Assembly (NCBI RefSeq): GCF_009746565.1
Contig: NZ_WRPN01000011.1
Coordinates: 1 to 64,000 of the forward strand
Source: Mariniflexile maritimum
GTDB lineage: Bacteria > Bacteroidota > Bacteroidia > Flavobacteriales > Flavobacteriaceae
Direction of reading: 5' to 3'
Length of the DNA stretch: 64,000 nucleotides
This document shows positions 34,591 through 42,932 of the stretch, piece after piece. How positions within the stretch are numbered: the first letter of the stretch is position 1; the number at the start of each line of letters is the position of its first letter. The notes beneath the pieces are model-generated. The model was not told the DNA's origin. It saw only the letters and a program-made list of their open reading frames with translations, and did not search any database. Made by a program: the position numbers and the translations under genes.

Positions 34591-37338
34591 TTAGGCCATA
34601 TCAAAAACGTCGTCAATTACCCGTTGCTGCCTTCTTTTGTCGCGAGTGCTTGACCCAGGTGCGGGCACCGAACTGTAAGGGCGGGTTATACCTTCCAGCT
34701 TTACAAAATCGAAACGCTGTACCATGTAGCTCCATGCTCCCATATTTTTGGGTTCTTCTTGTGCCCAAATATACTTTTCTACATGAGGGTATCGCGCAAT
34801 AATTTCCTTAATTTTTTCTTCGTGTAGCGGGAAAAGTTGTTCTATTCTTATAAGCGCCACGGTTGTATTGTTAAGTTTTTCGCGTTGAGCCAGCAAATCA
34901 TAATAAAATTTACCGGTACAAAATACTAATTTTTTTATGTTTTTAGGTTCTAAAGTATCGTCAATGACTTCTTGAAAAGTACCTGTTGCCAATTCGTTTA
35001 ATGATGAAACGGCTTTGGGATGGCGCAATAAGCTTTTGGGCGTAAATACGATTAACGGTTTTCTGAAATCGCGTTTCATTTGACGGCGCAACAAGTGGAA
35101 AAAGTTGGCGGGCGTGGTACAATCGGCAACAATCATATTATCTTCAGAGCACAATTGTAAATAGCGTTCCATTCTAGCCGATGAATGTTCAGAACCTTGG
35201 CCTTCATACCCGTGTGGCAAAAGAACTACGATGCCGTTTTGCGATTTCCATTTGTCTTCAGCGGCCGATAAATATTGGTCGAAAATAATTTGTGCCCCAT
35301 TACTGAAGTCGCCAAATTGTGCTTCCCAAATGGTTAAGGTGTTGGGGTTTGCCAATGCATAACCATAATCGAAACCAAGTACCGCATATTCTGATAAAGA
35401 GGAATTAAAAATATCCATTTTCCCTTTGTTCAGCGCGTTGGTATTAAGCAAATTAATACGGTCTTCCGAAATTTCATCACGCAGAATGGCATGGCGGTGG
35501 CTAAAAGTGCCGCGTTCAACATCCTGCCCTGATATGCGTACATTGAAGCCTTCTTCAAGCAGCGACCCGTAAGCGAGGGTTTCAGCCATACCCCAATCTA
35601 GGGTATCGGTTTCAAAAACCATGGTTGCCCTACCCTCCAATATTTTTTCGGCCTTACGCACAAACTTAACACCCTTTGGGACGGTTGATACCACTTTAGC
35701 GATGCTTTCCAGGTTTTCTTTGGGGTAAGTGGTATTTTCGGTTTCAAGCATGGCTTCAACGCCTTTTCGGGTAAACCCTTCCCAACGTTCTTGCATAAAT
35801 TCCCTAACCTTAGACGACTTATCTTCTTTGGATTTTGTATAGGCAGCTTCTAAAACACCTTTAAATTCATCAACAATACCATCGCAATAGGCTAGGTTTA
35901 TTGTGTTTTCAGCAATTAATTTATCGCAATATATTTTAAACGGATTGTCGTGGTTGGCAATTTCCTTATATAATTTTGGTTGTGTAAAACGGGGTTCATC
36001 ACCTTCATTATGGCCATATTTTCTATACCCCAACAAATCGATATAAACATCTTTTTTATAGCGCATTCGGTAGGCTAGGGCCAATTCAACGGCATGCACG
36101 ACCGCTTCGGCATCATCAGCATTCACATGAAGTACGGGCGACAGGGTTACTTTGGCCACATCGGTACAGTAGGTGCTTGAGCGCGCATCCAGATAGTTGG
36201 TAGTAAACCCAATTTGGTTGTTTACAACAATGTGCAGGGTGCCTCCTGTTTTATAGCCATTAAGCTGGCTCATTTGGGCAACCTCGTAAACAATGCCTTG
36301 ACCTGCAATAGCTGCATCACCATGAACGATAATGGGCAATATTTTTGAATCGTCGCCCTGATAATCGGTATCAATTTTAGCTCTTGTAATACCTTCGGCA
36401 ACCGAGGCTACGGTTTCCAAATGCGATGGATTTGGGACCAAGTTCATCTTGATGTTTTTTCCGTTTTGAAAAGTTTTATCGAGTGTAAGGCCTAAGTGGT
36501 ATTTTACATCGCCATCAAAATCCAATTCTTCAAAATCTTTACCATCAAACTCGCTAAAAAGCTCATGAACCGGTTTTCTAAAAATATTTACCAACGTACT
36601 TAAACGACCGCGGTGTGCCATCCCCAAAACACATTCCTTAACGCCATATTTTTCAACGGAAATGTACAAGGTGTTACTTAATGCGGGTATGAGCGATTCG
36701 CCGCCTTCTAAAGAAAAGCGTTTTTGGCCCACATATTTTGTTTGCAAAAAGTTTTCGAAGGTAACGGCTTGGTTGAGCTTGGAAAGAATGTATTTTTTAG
36801 TGTCCTTATCAAAATTGGGCTGGTTGTCGTTTACGTTCAATTGACTTTGCCACCAGTTAATTACCTCTGGGTTGCGCAAATACATGTATTCTACACCTAT
36901 GGAACTACAATAAATTTTTTCCAAATGAACGAGGATTACCCGCAGTGTTTGTGCCCCAATACCTATAACCTCACCGGCATTGAAAACCGTATCTAAATCG
37001 TTTGCGGAAAGACCGAAATTTTCGATGTTTAAAGTTGGCTCATACTTTCTGCGTTCGCGCACCGGATTTGTTTTTGTAAACAAATGTCCGCGCATCCTGT
37101 AACCATCAATAAGCTTTACAACTTGAAATTCTTTTTTAAGCGATTCTGGCACTTCCTGGGCAGGCACATTTCTTTCCACAATGTCGTCGTGCGTTCCATA
37201 ACTTTCGCTACCAAAATCGAACCCTTGAAAAAAGGCTCTCCAACTTGGCTCTACGGCATCTGGATTTTGTAAATATTGATCGTATAAATCGGCAAAATAC
37301 GATGTGTGCGCTGCGTTTAAAAAGGAAAATTTATCCAT
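34591..37338 (-). CDS. sucA: 2-oxoglutarate dehydrogenase E1 component
   Basis: Thiamine-diphosphate enzyme decarboxylating 2-oxoglutarate in the TCA cycle. The 915-residue protein has the E1 N-terminus (FLNAAHTSYFADLYDQY), the MAHRGRLSTL block (about residue 245), the thiamine-diphosphate segment HGDAAIAGQG (about 340) and the transketolase-like half with GHNEGDEPRFTQP and SHRHAILRDE. The C-terminal end QEEPKNMGAWSY is conserved. First gene of the sucA-odhB unit; dihydrolipoyl dehydrogenase is not in the window. Confidence 0.97.
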   Translation of the reverse strand: MDKFSFLNAAHTSYFADLYDQYLQNPDAVEPSWRAFFQGFDFGSESYGTHDDIVERNVPAQEVPESLKKEFQVVKLIDGYRMRGHLFTKTNPVRERRKYEPTLNIENFGLSANDLDTVFNAGEVIGIGAQTLRVILVHLEKIYCSSIGVEYMYLRNPEVINWWQSQLNVNDNQPNFDKDTKKYILSKLNQAVTFENFLQTKYVGQKRFSLEGGESLIPALSNTLYISVEKYGVKECVLGMAHRGRLSTLVNIFRKPVHELFSEFDGKDFEELDFDGDVKYHLGLTLDKTFQNGKNIKMNLVPNPSHLETVASVAEGITRAKIDTDYQGDDSKILPIIVHGDAAIAGQGIVYEVAQMSQLNGYKTGGTLHIVVNNQIGFTTNYLDARSSTYCTDVAKVTLSPVLHVNADDAEAVVHAVELALAYRMRYKKDVYIDLLGYRKYGHNEGDEPRFTQPKLYKEIANHDNPFKIYCDKLIAENTINLAYCDGIVDEFKGVLEAAYTKSKEDKSSKVREFMQERWEGFTRKGVEAMLETENTTYPKENLESIAKVVSTVPKGVKFVRKAEKILEGRATMVFETDTLDWGMAETLAYGSLLEEGFNVRISGQDVERGTFSHRHAILRDEISEDRINLLNTNALNKGKMDIFNSSLSEYAVLGFDYGYALANPNTLTIWEAQFGDFSNGAQIIFDQYLSAAEDKWKSQNGIVVLLPHGYEGQGSEHSSARMERYLQLCSEDNMIVADCTTPANFFHLLRRQMKRDFRKPLIVFTPKSLLRHPKAVSSLNELATGTFQEVIDDTLEPKNIKKLVFCTGKFYYDLLAQREKLNNTTVALIRIEQLFPLHEEKIKEIIARYPHVEKYIWAQEEPKNMGAWSYMVQRFDFVKLEGITRPYSSVPAPGSSTRDKRRQQRVIDDVFDMA

Positions 37339-37509
37339 TATTATTATTAATCACTTAAGTTTAATCAAAAAAACCTGTAACATTCGGGGCAGCAAAAATA
37401 CAACTTTTAGTAAAATAAGAAGATTCTTTAACTATATTTATAAATTATTTGAAGCTGTTTCAACAATACGCTGATTTTTTATGTTAATTTTTTAAAGATT
37501 TCCAATTAT

Positions 37510-38040
37510 ATGAAGACATTTACTCGAATCATTAAAACGGCATGTGTTATTTTTATGACGGCATTTAGTTTTATAACCCCCTTAAACGCGCAACAAAGCC
37601 CTACCAATTTTTGGAGCCATGTGTGTTTTGGCGGTGGTGTAGGGCTAAGTTTTGGCGACGGTTTTTTTAGCGGTACCTTAGCCCCTAGTGCCATTTACCA
37701 ATTTAACCCACAAGTAGCTCTTGGACTTGGATTAAACGGCACCTACAACACACAAAAAGACTTGTACAAATCGACCATTTTAGGAGGTAGCCTCATTGGT
37801 TTGTTCAACCCTATAAATGAAATTCAACTTTCTGCCGAATTTGAGGAACTACATGTAAACAGGCGTTATGATAGTTATTTGAATTTAAAGGACGACACTT
37901 ATTGGTCGCCAGCACTATTTGTAGGTGCAGGGTACAGAAGTGGCAATGTTACCTTGGGCATTCGATACGACTTGCTGTTCGATAAAAACAAGAGTATCTA
38001 TGCCGATGCTTGGGCACCATTTGTAAGGTTTTATTTTTAA
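37510..38040 (+). CDS. Small outer-membrane beta-barrel protein
   Basis: A 176-residue exported protein with signal peptide ending ..TPLNAQ. Glycine-rich amphipathic strands (VCFGGGVGLSFGDGFFSGTLAPSA.., SPALFVGAGYRSGNVTLGIRY) and the C-terminal WAPFVRFYF indicate a small barrel. Homologues beside sucA in flavobacteria are sometimes mislabelled alpha-ketoglutarate decarboxylase (from memory); nothing here supports an enzymatic role. It is divergent from sucA and convergent with the Rrf2 gene, two bases apart. Confidence 0.65.
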   Translation: MKTFTRIIKTACVIFMTAFSFITPLNAQQSPTNFWSHVCFGGGVGLSFGDGFFSGTLAPSAIYQFNPQVALGLGLNGTYNTQKDLYKSTILGGSLIGLFNPINEIQLSAEFEELHVNRRYDSYLNLKDDTYWSPALFVGAGYRSGNVTLGIRYDLLFDKNKSIYADAWAPFVRFYF

Positions 38041-38042
38041 CG

Positions 38043-38474
38043 CTAAAGCGGCAAAAAAGTCTCACCAGCCTCAACGCTTAAAACCAAATCCTTAACGGTT
38101 TTGTGGTTTAAGTTATCCACAATATGATTTCTTGAAGCACTCAAGATTATATGCAATGGACAGGGTTTATCGGCATCACATTTTTCAAGACTTAACATAC
38201 AAGCGTTTAAGGAGTCTTCACCATCAATAGTGTTAATAATACGCATTATGGACGTATTATAATTTTCTTCTTCAAGATAAAACCCGCCCTTAGGCCCCTT
38301 GTTGGACGACACCAAATTTTTCCTAACCAAGATTTGTAATAATTTAGCAATATAGGCCTGCGGCACGTTTATGGGTTCGGCAATATCCTTTGCCATAACC
38401 TTATGTTCCTTATTGGAATGAATCGCTAAAAACAATACGGCCTTAATGGCATATTTTGCTGAATTGGAAAGCAT
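38043..38474 (-). CDS. Rrf2-family transcriptional regulator (NsrR/IscR-like), copy 1
   Basis: A 143-residue winged-helix repressor. The DNA-binding domain covers residues 1-75 (DIAEPINVPQAYIAKLLQILVRK and GPKGGFYL wing). Three cysteines at 92, 99 and 105 (C-x6-C-x5-C) match iron-sulfur ligands of NO- or redox-sensing Rrf2 proteins. It is divergent from the nos operon. The GAYA-N4-TRTC dyad at 38509-38524 lies in the shared promoter and overlaps a TATCTTTT -7-like element on its own strand, so autoregulation is likely. A paralogue with the same cysteine spacing is at the other end of the island. Confidence 0.9.
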   Translation of the reverse strand: MLSNSAKYAIKAVLFLAIHSNKEHKVMAKDIAEPINVPQAYIAKLLQILVRKNLVSSNKGPKGGFYLEEENYNTSIMRIINTIDGEDSLNACMLSLEKCDADKPCPLHIILSASRNHIVDNLNHKTVKDLVLSVEAGETFLPL

Positions 38475-38508
38475 AGCTCATTATAAATTTTTATGGATGC
38501 AATTAAAA

Positions 38509-38524
38509 AAGATATTTTTGTCTT
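38509..38524. promoter_or_regulatory. Rrf2-type operator, nos/rrf2 intergenic region
   Basis: AAGATATTTTTGTCTT, an imperfect dyad. The identical 16-mer occurs in the nirK promoter at 50686-50701, with variants at 62868 and 63380. Confidence 0.65.
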
Positions 38525-38526
38525 AA

Positions 38527-38544
38527 ATATGATTTTTGTCATAT
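38527..38544. promoter_or_regulatory. Crp/Fnr-like operator of the nos operon
   Basis: ATATGATTTTTGTCATAT has perfect 6-bp arms with N6. Its centre is 29.5 bp before the first base of TACTTTTG (38565-38572), which places it near -42, the class II activator position. The nirK promoter has the same geometry. Confidence 0.7.
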
Positions 38545-38564
38545 TAATTTCGACCCAAACATTA

Positions 38565-38572
38565 TACTTTTG
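38565..38572 (+). promoter_or_regulatory. -7 element of the nos operon promoter
   Basis: TACTTTTG fits TAnnTTTG and lies 23 bp before the cytochrome c gene. No good -33 element is present, as expected of an activator-dependent promoter. Confidence 0.6.
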
Positions 38573-38595
38573 TGCAAATTTATTAATTAACACTC

Positions 38596-39096
38596 ATGAA
38601 AAAAGCACTAAATTATTTAATGGTATTATCTGTATCGCTTCTAATAAGCTGTGGCGGTAAAGAAGAAAAGAAAAAAGAGAATTTTTCGTATGAAAAACCA
38701 TCAACTACTGAACAAGCTGCACCCACAGCAGAAGCCGCTCCACCTTCACAACGGGTTGACCTAACAAACAAGGGCGTTGGCCCTATAAAGGAATTGGTGC
38801 TTCCTGCCGATATTGATCAAGCTATGGCAACACAAGGCGAGGAAATTTATAAAAAAATGTGTACTGCCTGCCACAGACCAGACAAAAAATTTATTGGTCC
38901 AGCCCCAAAAGGCATCCTAGAACGCAGAACACCTGAATGGATAATGAACATGATTTTAGACCCTGAGGACATGATCCAAAAAGATCCTTTAGCCATGGAT
39001 TTATTAAAGGAATTCAATGGCGCGCCTATGGCAAACCAAAACCTTACTGAAGCTGAGGCCAGAGCGGTTTTAGAATACTTTAGAACCTTAAAATAG
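38596..39096 (+). CDS. Monohaem cytochrome c lipoprotein of the nos operon
   Basis: A 166-residue lipoprotein with lipobox LISC (Cys19), a Pro/Ala/Glu-rich linker and one class I cytochrome c domain. Haem is attached at CTACH (residues 89-93), and a Met in GAPMANQN is the probable sixth ligand. It sits first in the nos operon and is a good candidate for the periplasmic electron donor to NosZ, since clade II nos clusters use c-type cytochromes rather than NosR. Stop to next start is 53 bp. Confidence 0.9.
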   Translation: MKKALNYLMVLSVSLLISCGGKEEKKKENFSYEKPSTTEQAAPTAEAAPPSQRVDLTNKGVGPIKELVLPADIDQAMATQGEEIYKKMCTACHRPDKKFIGPAPKGILERRTPEWIMNMILDPEDMIQKDPLAMDLLKEFNGAPMANQNLTEAEARAVLEYFRTLK

Positions 39097-39149
39097 CAGC
39101 TTAACCAACTTCTATTTGTACAGAAAACAATCAAAACAATTATAAACAG

Positions 39150-39722
39150 ATGAAAACCAACTTTAACTATTTACTTTCTGTTTTACTTGTTGTCTTGTTC
39201 TTTAATTGTAAAAACAATAAAGAACAAGACCAAGTAGGACCAACGAACGGTACAGTTGAAACTGCAACTGAGAAAAAAGAAGGACAAGCATTTATTAAAG
39301 ATGATGCTTCTGCTCCAAACGTGCTTCAAATAGCCATAGGCTCCAAAGATCACACAACCCTTGTAACGGCAGTACAAGCGGCCAACTTAGAAAATGCGTT
39401 GGTAAATGCTGGTCCTTTAATGGTTTTTGCGCCCACAAACGACGCTTTTGCAGCTTTACCCGCAGGAACGGTTGAAAATTTATTGAAACCAGAAAGCAAA
39501 GATGCCCTAGCAAACATTTTGTTGTACCATGTAACTCCGGGCAACTACTCGAAGGATTTCTTGAAAAAATTCAAAAAACTAGGTCAAGCCAACGGCAAAA
39601 ATGTAAACATTGAAGTAAAAGGCGATGATGTGTTTGTTGGTGGCGCAAAAATTATTGCAAGCGTTCCAGCAGGCAATGGCATTGTGCATGTGGTTGACAA
39701 AGTTATATTACCCGAAAACTAA
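39150..39722 (+). CDS. Fasciclin-domain lipoprotein
   Basis: A 190-residue exported protein with a lipoprotein-type signal (VVLFFNC, Cys near residue 20). A single fasciclin/FAS1 domain occupies about residues 55-188: the first conserved block is TTLVTAVQAANLENALVNAGPLMVFAPTNDAF, and the second ends in IVHVVDKVILP. FAS1 domains mediate adhesion or protein contact. Here it sits between the cytochrome c and nosZ with short spacings (53 and 20 bp), so it is expressed with them. A role as a scaffold for NosZ at the membrane is an inference from position only. Confidence 0.88.
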   Translation: MKTNFNYLLSVLLVVLFFNCKNNKEQDQVGPTNGTVETATEKKEGQAFIKDDASAPNVLQIAIGSKDHTTLVTAVQAANLENALVNAGPLMVFAPTNDAFAALPAGTVENLLKPESKDALANILLYHVTPGNYSKDFLKKFKKLGQANGKNVNIEVKGDDVFVGGAKIIASVPAGNGIVHVVDKVILPEN

Positions 39723-39742
39723 TTATTTTAATATGTTAAATT

Positions 39743-41704
39743 ATGAAAAAAATATTTAAAACCGTTACCGGATTTTTAGCTATTGCACTGGTGTTTACAA
39801 GTTGCAATAACGGCGAATCAAAATCGAAAAGCGCGCTAAGTTCAAACGCTGCCGAAAAAGTGTATGTGGCTCCTGGCGAACATGATGAGTTTTATGCCTT
39901 CGTTTCTGGCGGATTCAGTGGCCAATTGGCTGTTTATGGCTTACCATCTGGACGTTTGTTTAAAGTAATCCCAGTATTTTCACAAGATCCTGAAAAAGCC
40001 TATGGCTATAACGAAGAAACCAAACCCATGTTAAATACATCCCACGGTTTTATTCCTTGGGACGATTCGCATCATCCAGACATCTCGCAAACCGCTGGCG
40101 AATTGGATGGACGCTGGGTATTCATTAACGGAAATAACACCCCTCGTATCGCAAAAATAGATTTAACAACTTTTGAAACTACCGAAATTATTGAAATACC
40201 CAATAGTGCCGGAAACCATAGTTCATCGTTTGTAACCGAAAATACCGAATATGTTGTTGCAGGAACCCGTTTTTCTGTACCCGTTCCTCAAAAAGATATG
40301 CCTATTAAAGAATACAAAGGTAACTTTAAAGGCGCGCTGTCTTTTATTTCAGTAGATCCAAAAGATGGGGGCATGTCCATTAAATTCCAACTCATGATGC
40401 CTGGTTTTAATTATGACCTATCCCATCCCGGACGAGGAAAATCGCATGGTTGGTTCTTCTTTACCACTTATAACACCGAAGAGGCCAATTCGCTTTTAGA
40501 GGTTAACGCATCGCAAAACGATAAAGATTTTATTGCGGCCATTAACTGGAAAAAAATTGAGGAATACGTGAACAACGGTGGTGGCACCAAAATGCCAACA
40601 AACTATGCCCATAACGTGTATAGCGATGAAACCCACACGGCTACCTCAACCATGATAAAAGAAGTGCTTACGGTTAACCCACTGGATGTTCCGGGTGCTG
40701 TTTATTTCTTGCCAACACCAAAATCGCCTCATGGCTGTGATGTTGACCCAACAGGCGAATACATTGTTGGTAACGGAAAACTTTCAGCAAACCTTACCGT
40801 ACATTCCTTCACCAAAATGGAAGAAGCCATCAAGAACAAAAAATTTGATGGTGAAGCGTATGGCATTCCAATTTTAAAATTTGAAGATGTTTTGGCAGGT
40901 TCTGTGGTTCAACCAGGTTTAGGCCCCTTACATACAGAGTTTGATGGCAAAGGCAACGCTTATACCACCTTCTTCATTTCCTCGGAAGTTGTAAAATGGA
41001 AATTAGGCACTTGGGAAGTTATAGACAGAAAACCAACCTATTACTCTGTTGGCCACTTGATGATTCCCGGTGGAAATTCCAGAAAACCATTTGGCAAATA
41101 TGTACTTGCCATGAACAAAATTACCAAAGACCGTTATTTACCAACAGGCCCTGAGGTAACACAATCGGCTCAATTATACGACATAACCGGCGATAAAATG
41201 GAACTGTTGTTGGATTTTCCAACCATTGGCGAACCTCATTACGCTGCGGGCTGTCCTGCCTCATTAATTGAAGGAAATTCTAAAAAACTTTATAAACTAG
41301 AAGACAACAAACACCCTTACGCCGCTACAAGTGACGCTGCTACCAAAGTAACCAGAAATGGTAACGAAGTGCACATACAAATGGCCATGATACGAAGCCA
41401 TTTTACCCCCGACAATATTGAGGGCGTTAAAGTGGGCGATAAAGTGTTTTTCCATGTTACCAATTTAGAGCAAGATTATGATGTGCCACACGGCATTGCC
41501 ATGTTAGGTGCCAATACATCGGAGCTGCTTATTATGCCAGGACAAACCGAAACCTTTGTTTGGGAACCTAAAGAAGTAGGTGTATGGCCATTTTACTGTA
41601 CAGATTTCTGTTCAGCATTGCACCAAGAAATGCAAGGTTATGTACGCGTATCGCCTGCATCATCAACCATTCCATTATCCTGGACCTTGGGCGAAGATTT
41701 TTAA
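39743..41704 (+). CDS. nosZ: Nitrous oxide reductase NosZ, clade II (Sec-type lipoprotein)
   Basis: Reduces N2O to N2. The 653-residue precursor has a Sec lipoprotein signal (FTSC, Cys21) and no twin arginine, marking the atypical clade II enzyme. The N-terminal beta-propeller carries CuZ histidines, including the DDSHH motif (near residue 110), HPGRGKSHGW (about 230) and SPHGCDVDPTGEY (about 330). The C-terminal cupredoxin domain has the CuA ligands in CTDFCSALHQEM (about 618-629). Followed by a GC-rich terminator-like hairpin before the next nos gene, which may reduce downstream expression. Confidence 0.97.
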   Translation: MKKIFKTVTGFLAIALVFTSCNNGESKSKSALSSNAAEKVYVAPGEHDEFYAFVSGGFSGQLAVYGLPSGRLFKVIPVFSQDPEKAYGYNEETKPMLNTSHGFIPWDDSHHPDISQTAGELDGRWVFINGNNTPRIAKIDLTTFETTEIIEIPNSAGNHSSSFVTENTEYVVAGTRFSVPVPQKDMPIKEYKGNFKGALSFISVDPKDGGMSIKFQLMMPGFNYDLSHPGRGKSHGWFFFTTYNTEEANSLLEVNASQNDKDFIAAINWKKIEEYVNNGGGTKMPTNYAHNVYSDETHTATSTMIKEVLTVNPLDVPGAVYFLPTPKSPHGCDVDPTGEYIVGNGKLSANLTVHSFTKMEEAIKNKKFDGEAYGIPILKFEDVLAGSVVQPGLGPLHTEFDGKGNAYTTFFISSEVVKWKLGTWEVIDRKPTYYSVGHLMIPGGNSRKPFGKYVLAMNKITKDRYLPTGPEVTQSAQLYDITGDKMELLLDFPTIGEPHYAAGCPASLIEGNSKKLYKLEDNKHPYAATSDAATKVTRNGNEVHIQMAMIRSHFTPDNIEGVKVGDKVFFHVTNLEQDYDVPHGIAMLGANTSELLIMPGQTETFVWEPKEVGVWPFYCTDFCSALHQEMQGYVRVSPASSTIPLSWTLGEDF

Positions 41705-41745
41705 AGTAAAACAGGGAGGTTTTATTTAGTGTTTATTTCCCTGTG

Positions 41746-41778
41746 AAGGCGAGAGTTGAAGTATCGCTCTCGCCTTTT
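41746..41778 (+). terminator. Hairpin between nosZ and the next nos gene
   Basis: Arms AAGGCGAGAG and CTCTCGCCTT with an 11-nt loop and a T run. It shows that the downstream gene does not begin at the ATG at 41756, which lies within the loop. Confidence 0.75.
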
Positions 41779-41824
41779 GTTAAAAACGCTATTAACTAAA
41801 TGGTTAATTCAAAATAAAATTAAA

Positions 41825-42445
41825 ATGAAGAAAGCTGGTATTATAATGATAATAGGATCGCTTTTGTTGTTAGGCCTTTTTAAATTCCCTTTATGGAACA
41901 TCATGTTAGGGGCACCACAATATCCTGAACCATTGGGAATGAACATACACCTTAATGGCATTGAAGGCGTGAAAGAATTTGATCTTCAAAATATTGATGG
42001 ATTGAACCACTATATTGGGATGAAAACCATTCCAAAGGCAGAAGAAATGTGGGAATTTGCCATATTCCCAAAAGTAGTACTGGGAATGATCCTACTGGGT
42101 GTTCTTATTGGCATACTGGCTTTTGCTGGCAAAATAAGCTATAAATTCTTTTTAGGCTGGTTTTTGCTCATGTCGGTGTTGGGCGTCTTGGGCATGTACG
42201 ACTTTAATAATTGGCTAACGGAATATGGCAGCGACCTCGACCCTCATGCCATTTTAAAAATATCTAATCCCGATGGTTCACCCATGACCTACAAACCACC
42301 ATTATTTGGTCACCAAAAATTACTTAACTTTGATGTTACTTCCTTGCCGCATATTGGCGGATACCTTATGTTTGTAGGGATGTCGTTAACACTCGTGGCA
42401 TTTTGGTTGGGCAAAAAGGCAAGTTTGAAGAAATTAACACCCTAA
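41825..42445 (+). CDS. Membrane protein of the nos cluster (NosB position)
   Basis: A 206-residue protein starting MKKAGIIMIIGSLLLLG; an upstream in-frame ATG at 41756 lies in a terminator loop and is rejected. Four membrane helices are visible (about residues 3-22, 80-100, 105-125 and 178-200), with a periplasmic loop after the first (APQYPEPLGMNIHLNGIEG). Clade II nos clusters carry a membrane protein called NosB after nosZ; position and topology fit, but I cannot confirm the family by sequence. It is followed 11 bp later by nosL. Confidence 0.7.
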   Translation: MKKAGIIMIIGSLLLLGLFKFPLWNIMLGAPQYPEPLGMNIHLNGIEGVKEFDLQNIDGLNHYIGMKTIPKAEEMWEFAIFPKVVLGMILLGVLIGILAFAGKISYKFFLGWFLLMSVLGVLGMYDFNNWLTEYGSDLDPHAILKISNPDGSPMTYKPPLFGHQKLLNFDVTSLPHIGGYLMFVGMSLTLVAFWLGKKASLKKLTP

Positions 42446-42456
42446 ACACTAAAATC

Positions 42457-42930
42457 ATGCAAACACCAAATAATCATTTTAAAGCATTTAAGCACTCTTT
42501 CCTTTGGAAAAGTTTGGCAATAGGATTTTTATTTTTCCTTTCCAGTTGCAACGTTGGCCCCAAGGCCATAAACTATGGTAGCGATGGTTGCCATTTTTGT
42601 AAAATGACTATTGTTGATAAAGTGCATGCCGCAGAAATTGTAACCAAAAAGGGCAAAGTATATATGTTCGATTCATCGGAATGTATGGTACATTTTATGA
42701 ATGAATTCGACGCAAACGAAGTACAACTTTACCTATCTAACGACTACAATGAGCCCGAAGCCTTAATCGATGCCACCAAAGCTACTTTTTTAATAAGCAA
42801 AAATGTACCAAGCCCCATGGGCGCTTTCCTAACGGCATTTAAAACAGAAGCTGAGGCTAAAAAGGTGCAAGCAGAAAAAGAAGGAACACTTTATAACTGG
42901 GAAGAGCTACTGGCGCATTTAAAACAATAA
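42457..42930 (+). CDS. nosL: Copper-binding lipoprotein NosL
   Basis: Outer-face copper chaperone delivering Cu to apo-NosZ. Starting at 42457 gives a 157-residue lipoprotein with lipobox LSSC. The family motif DGCHFCKMTIVD (about residues 44-55) and the following MFDSSECMVHFM are present. An earlier in-frame start would overlap the preceding gene and add a non-signal N-terminus. nosD follows two bases after the stop. Confidence 0.92.
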   Translation: MQTPNNHFKAFKHSFLWKSLAIGFLFFLSSCNVGPKAINYGSDGCHFCKMTIVDKVHAAEIVTKKGKVYMFDSSECMVHFMNEFDANEVQLYLSNDYNEPEALIDATKATFLISKNVPSPMGAFLTAFKTEAEAKKVQAEKEGTLYNWEELLAHLKQ

Positions 42931-42932
42931 AC

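Noticed and set aside
41756-41824. Upstream ATG for the nos-cluster membrane protein
   Set aside because: It lies inside a terminator hairpin and would add a basic N-terminus ahead of a normal signal-like helix.
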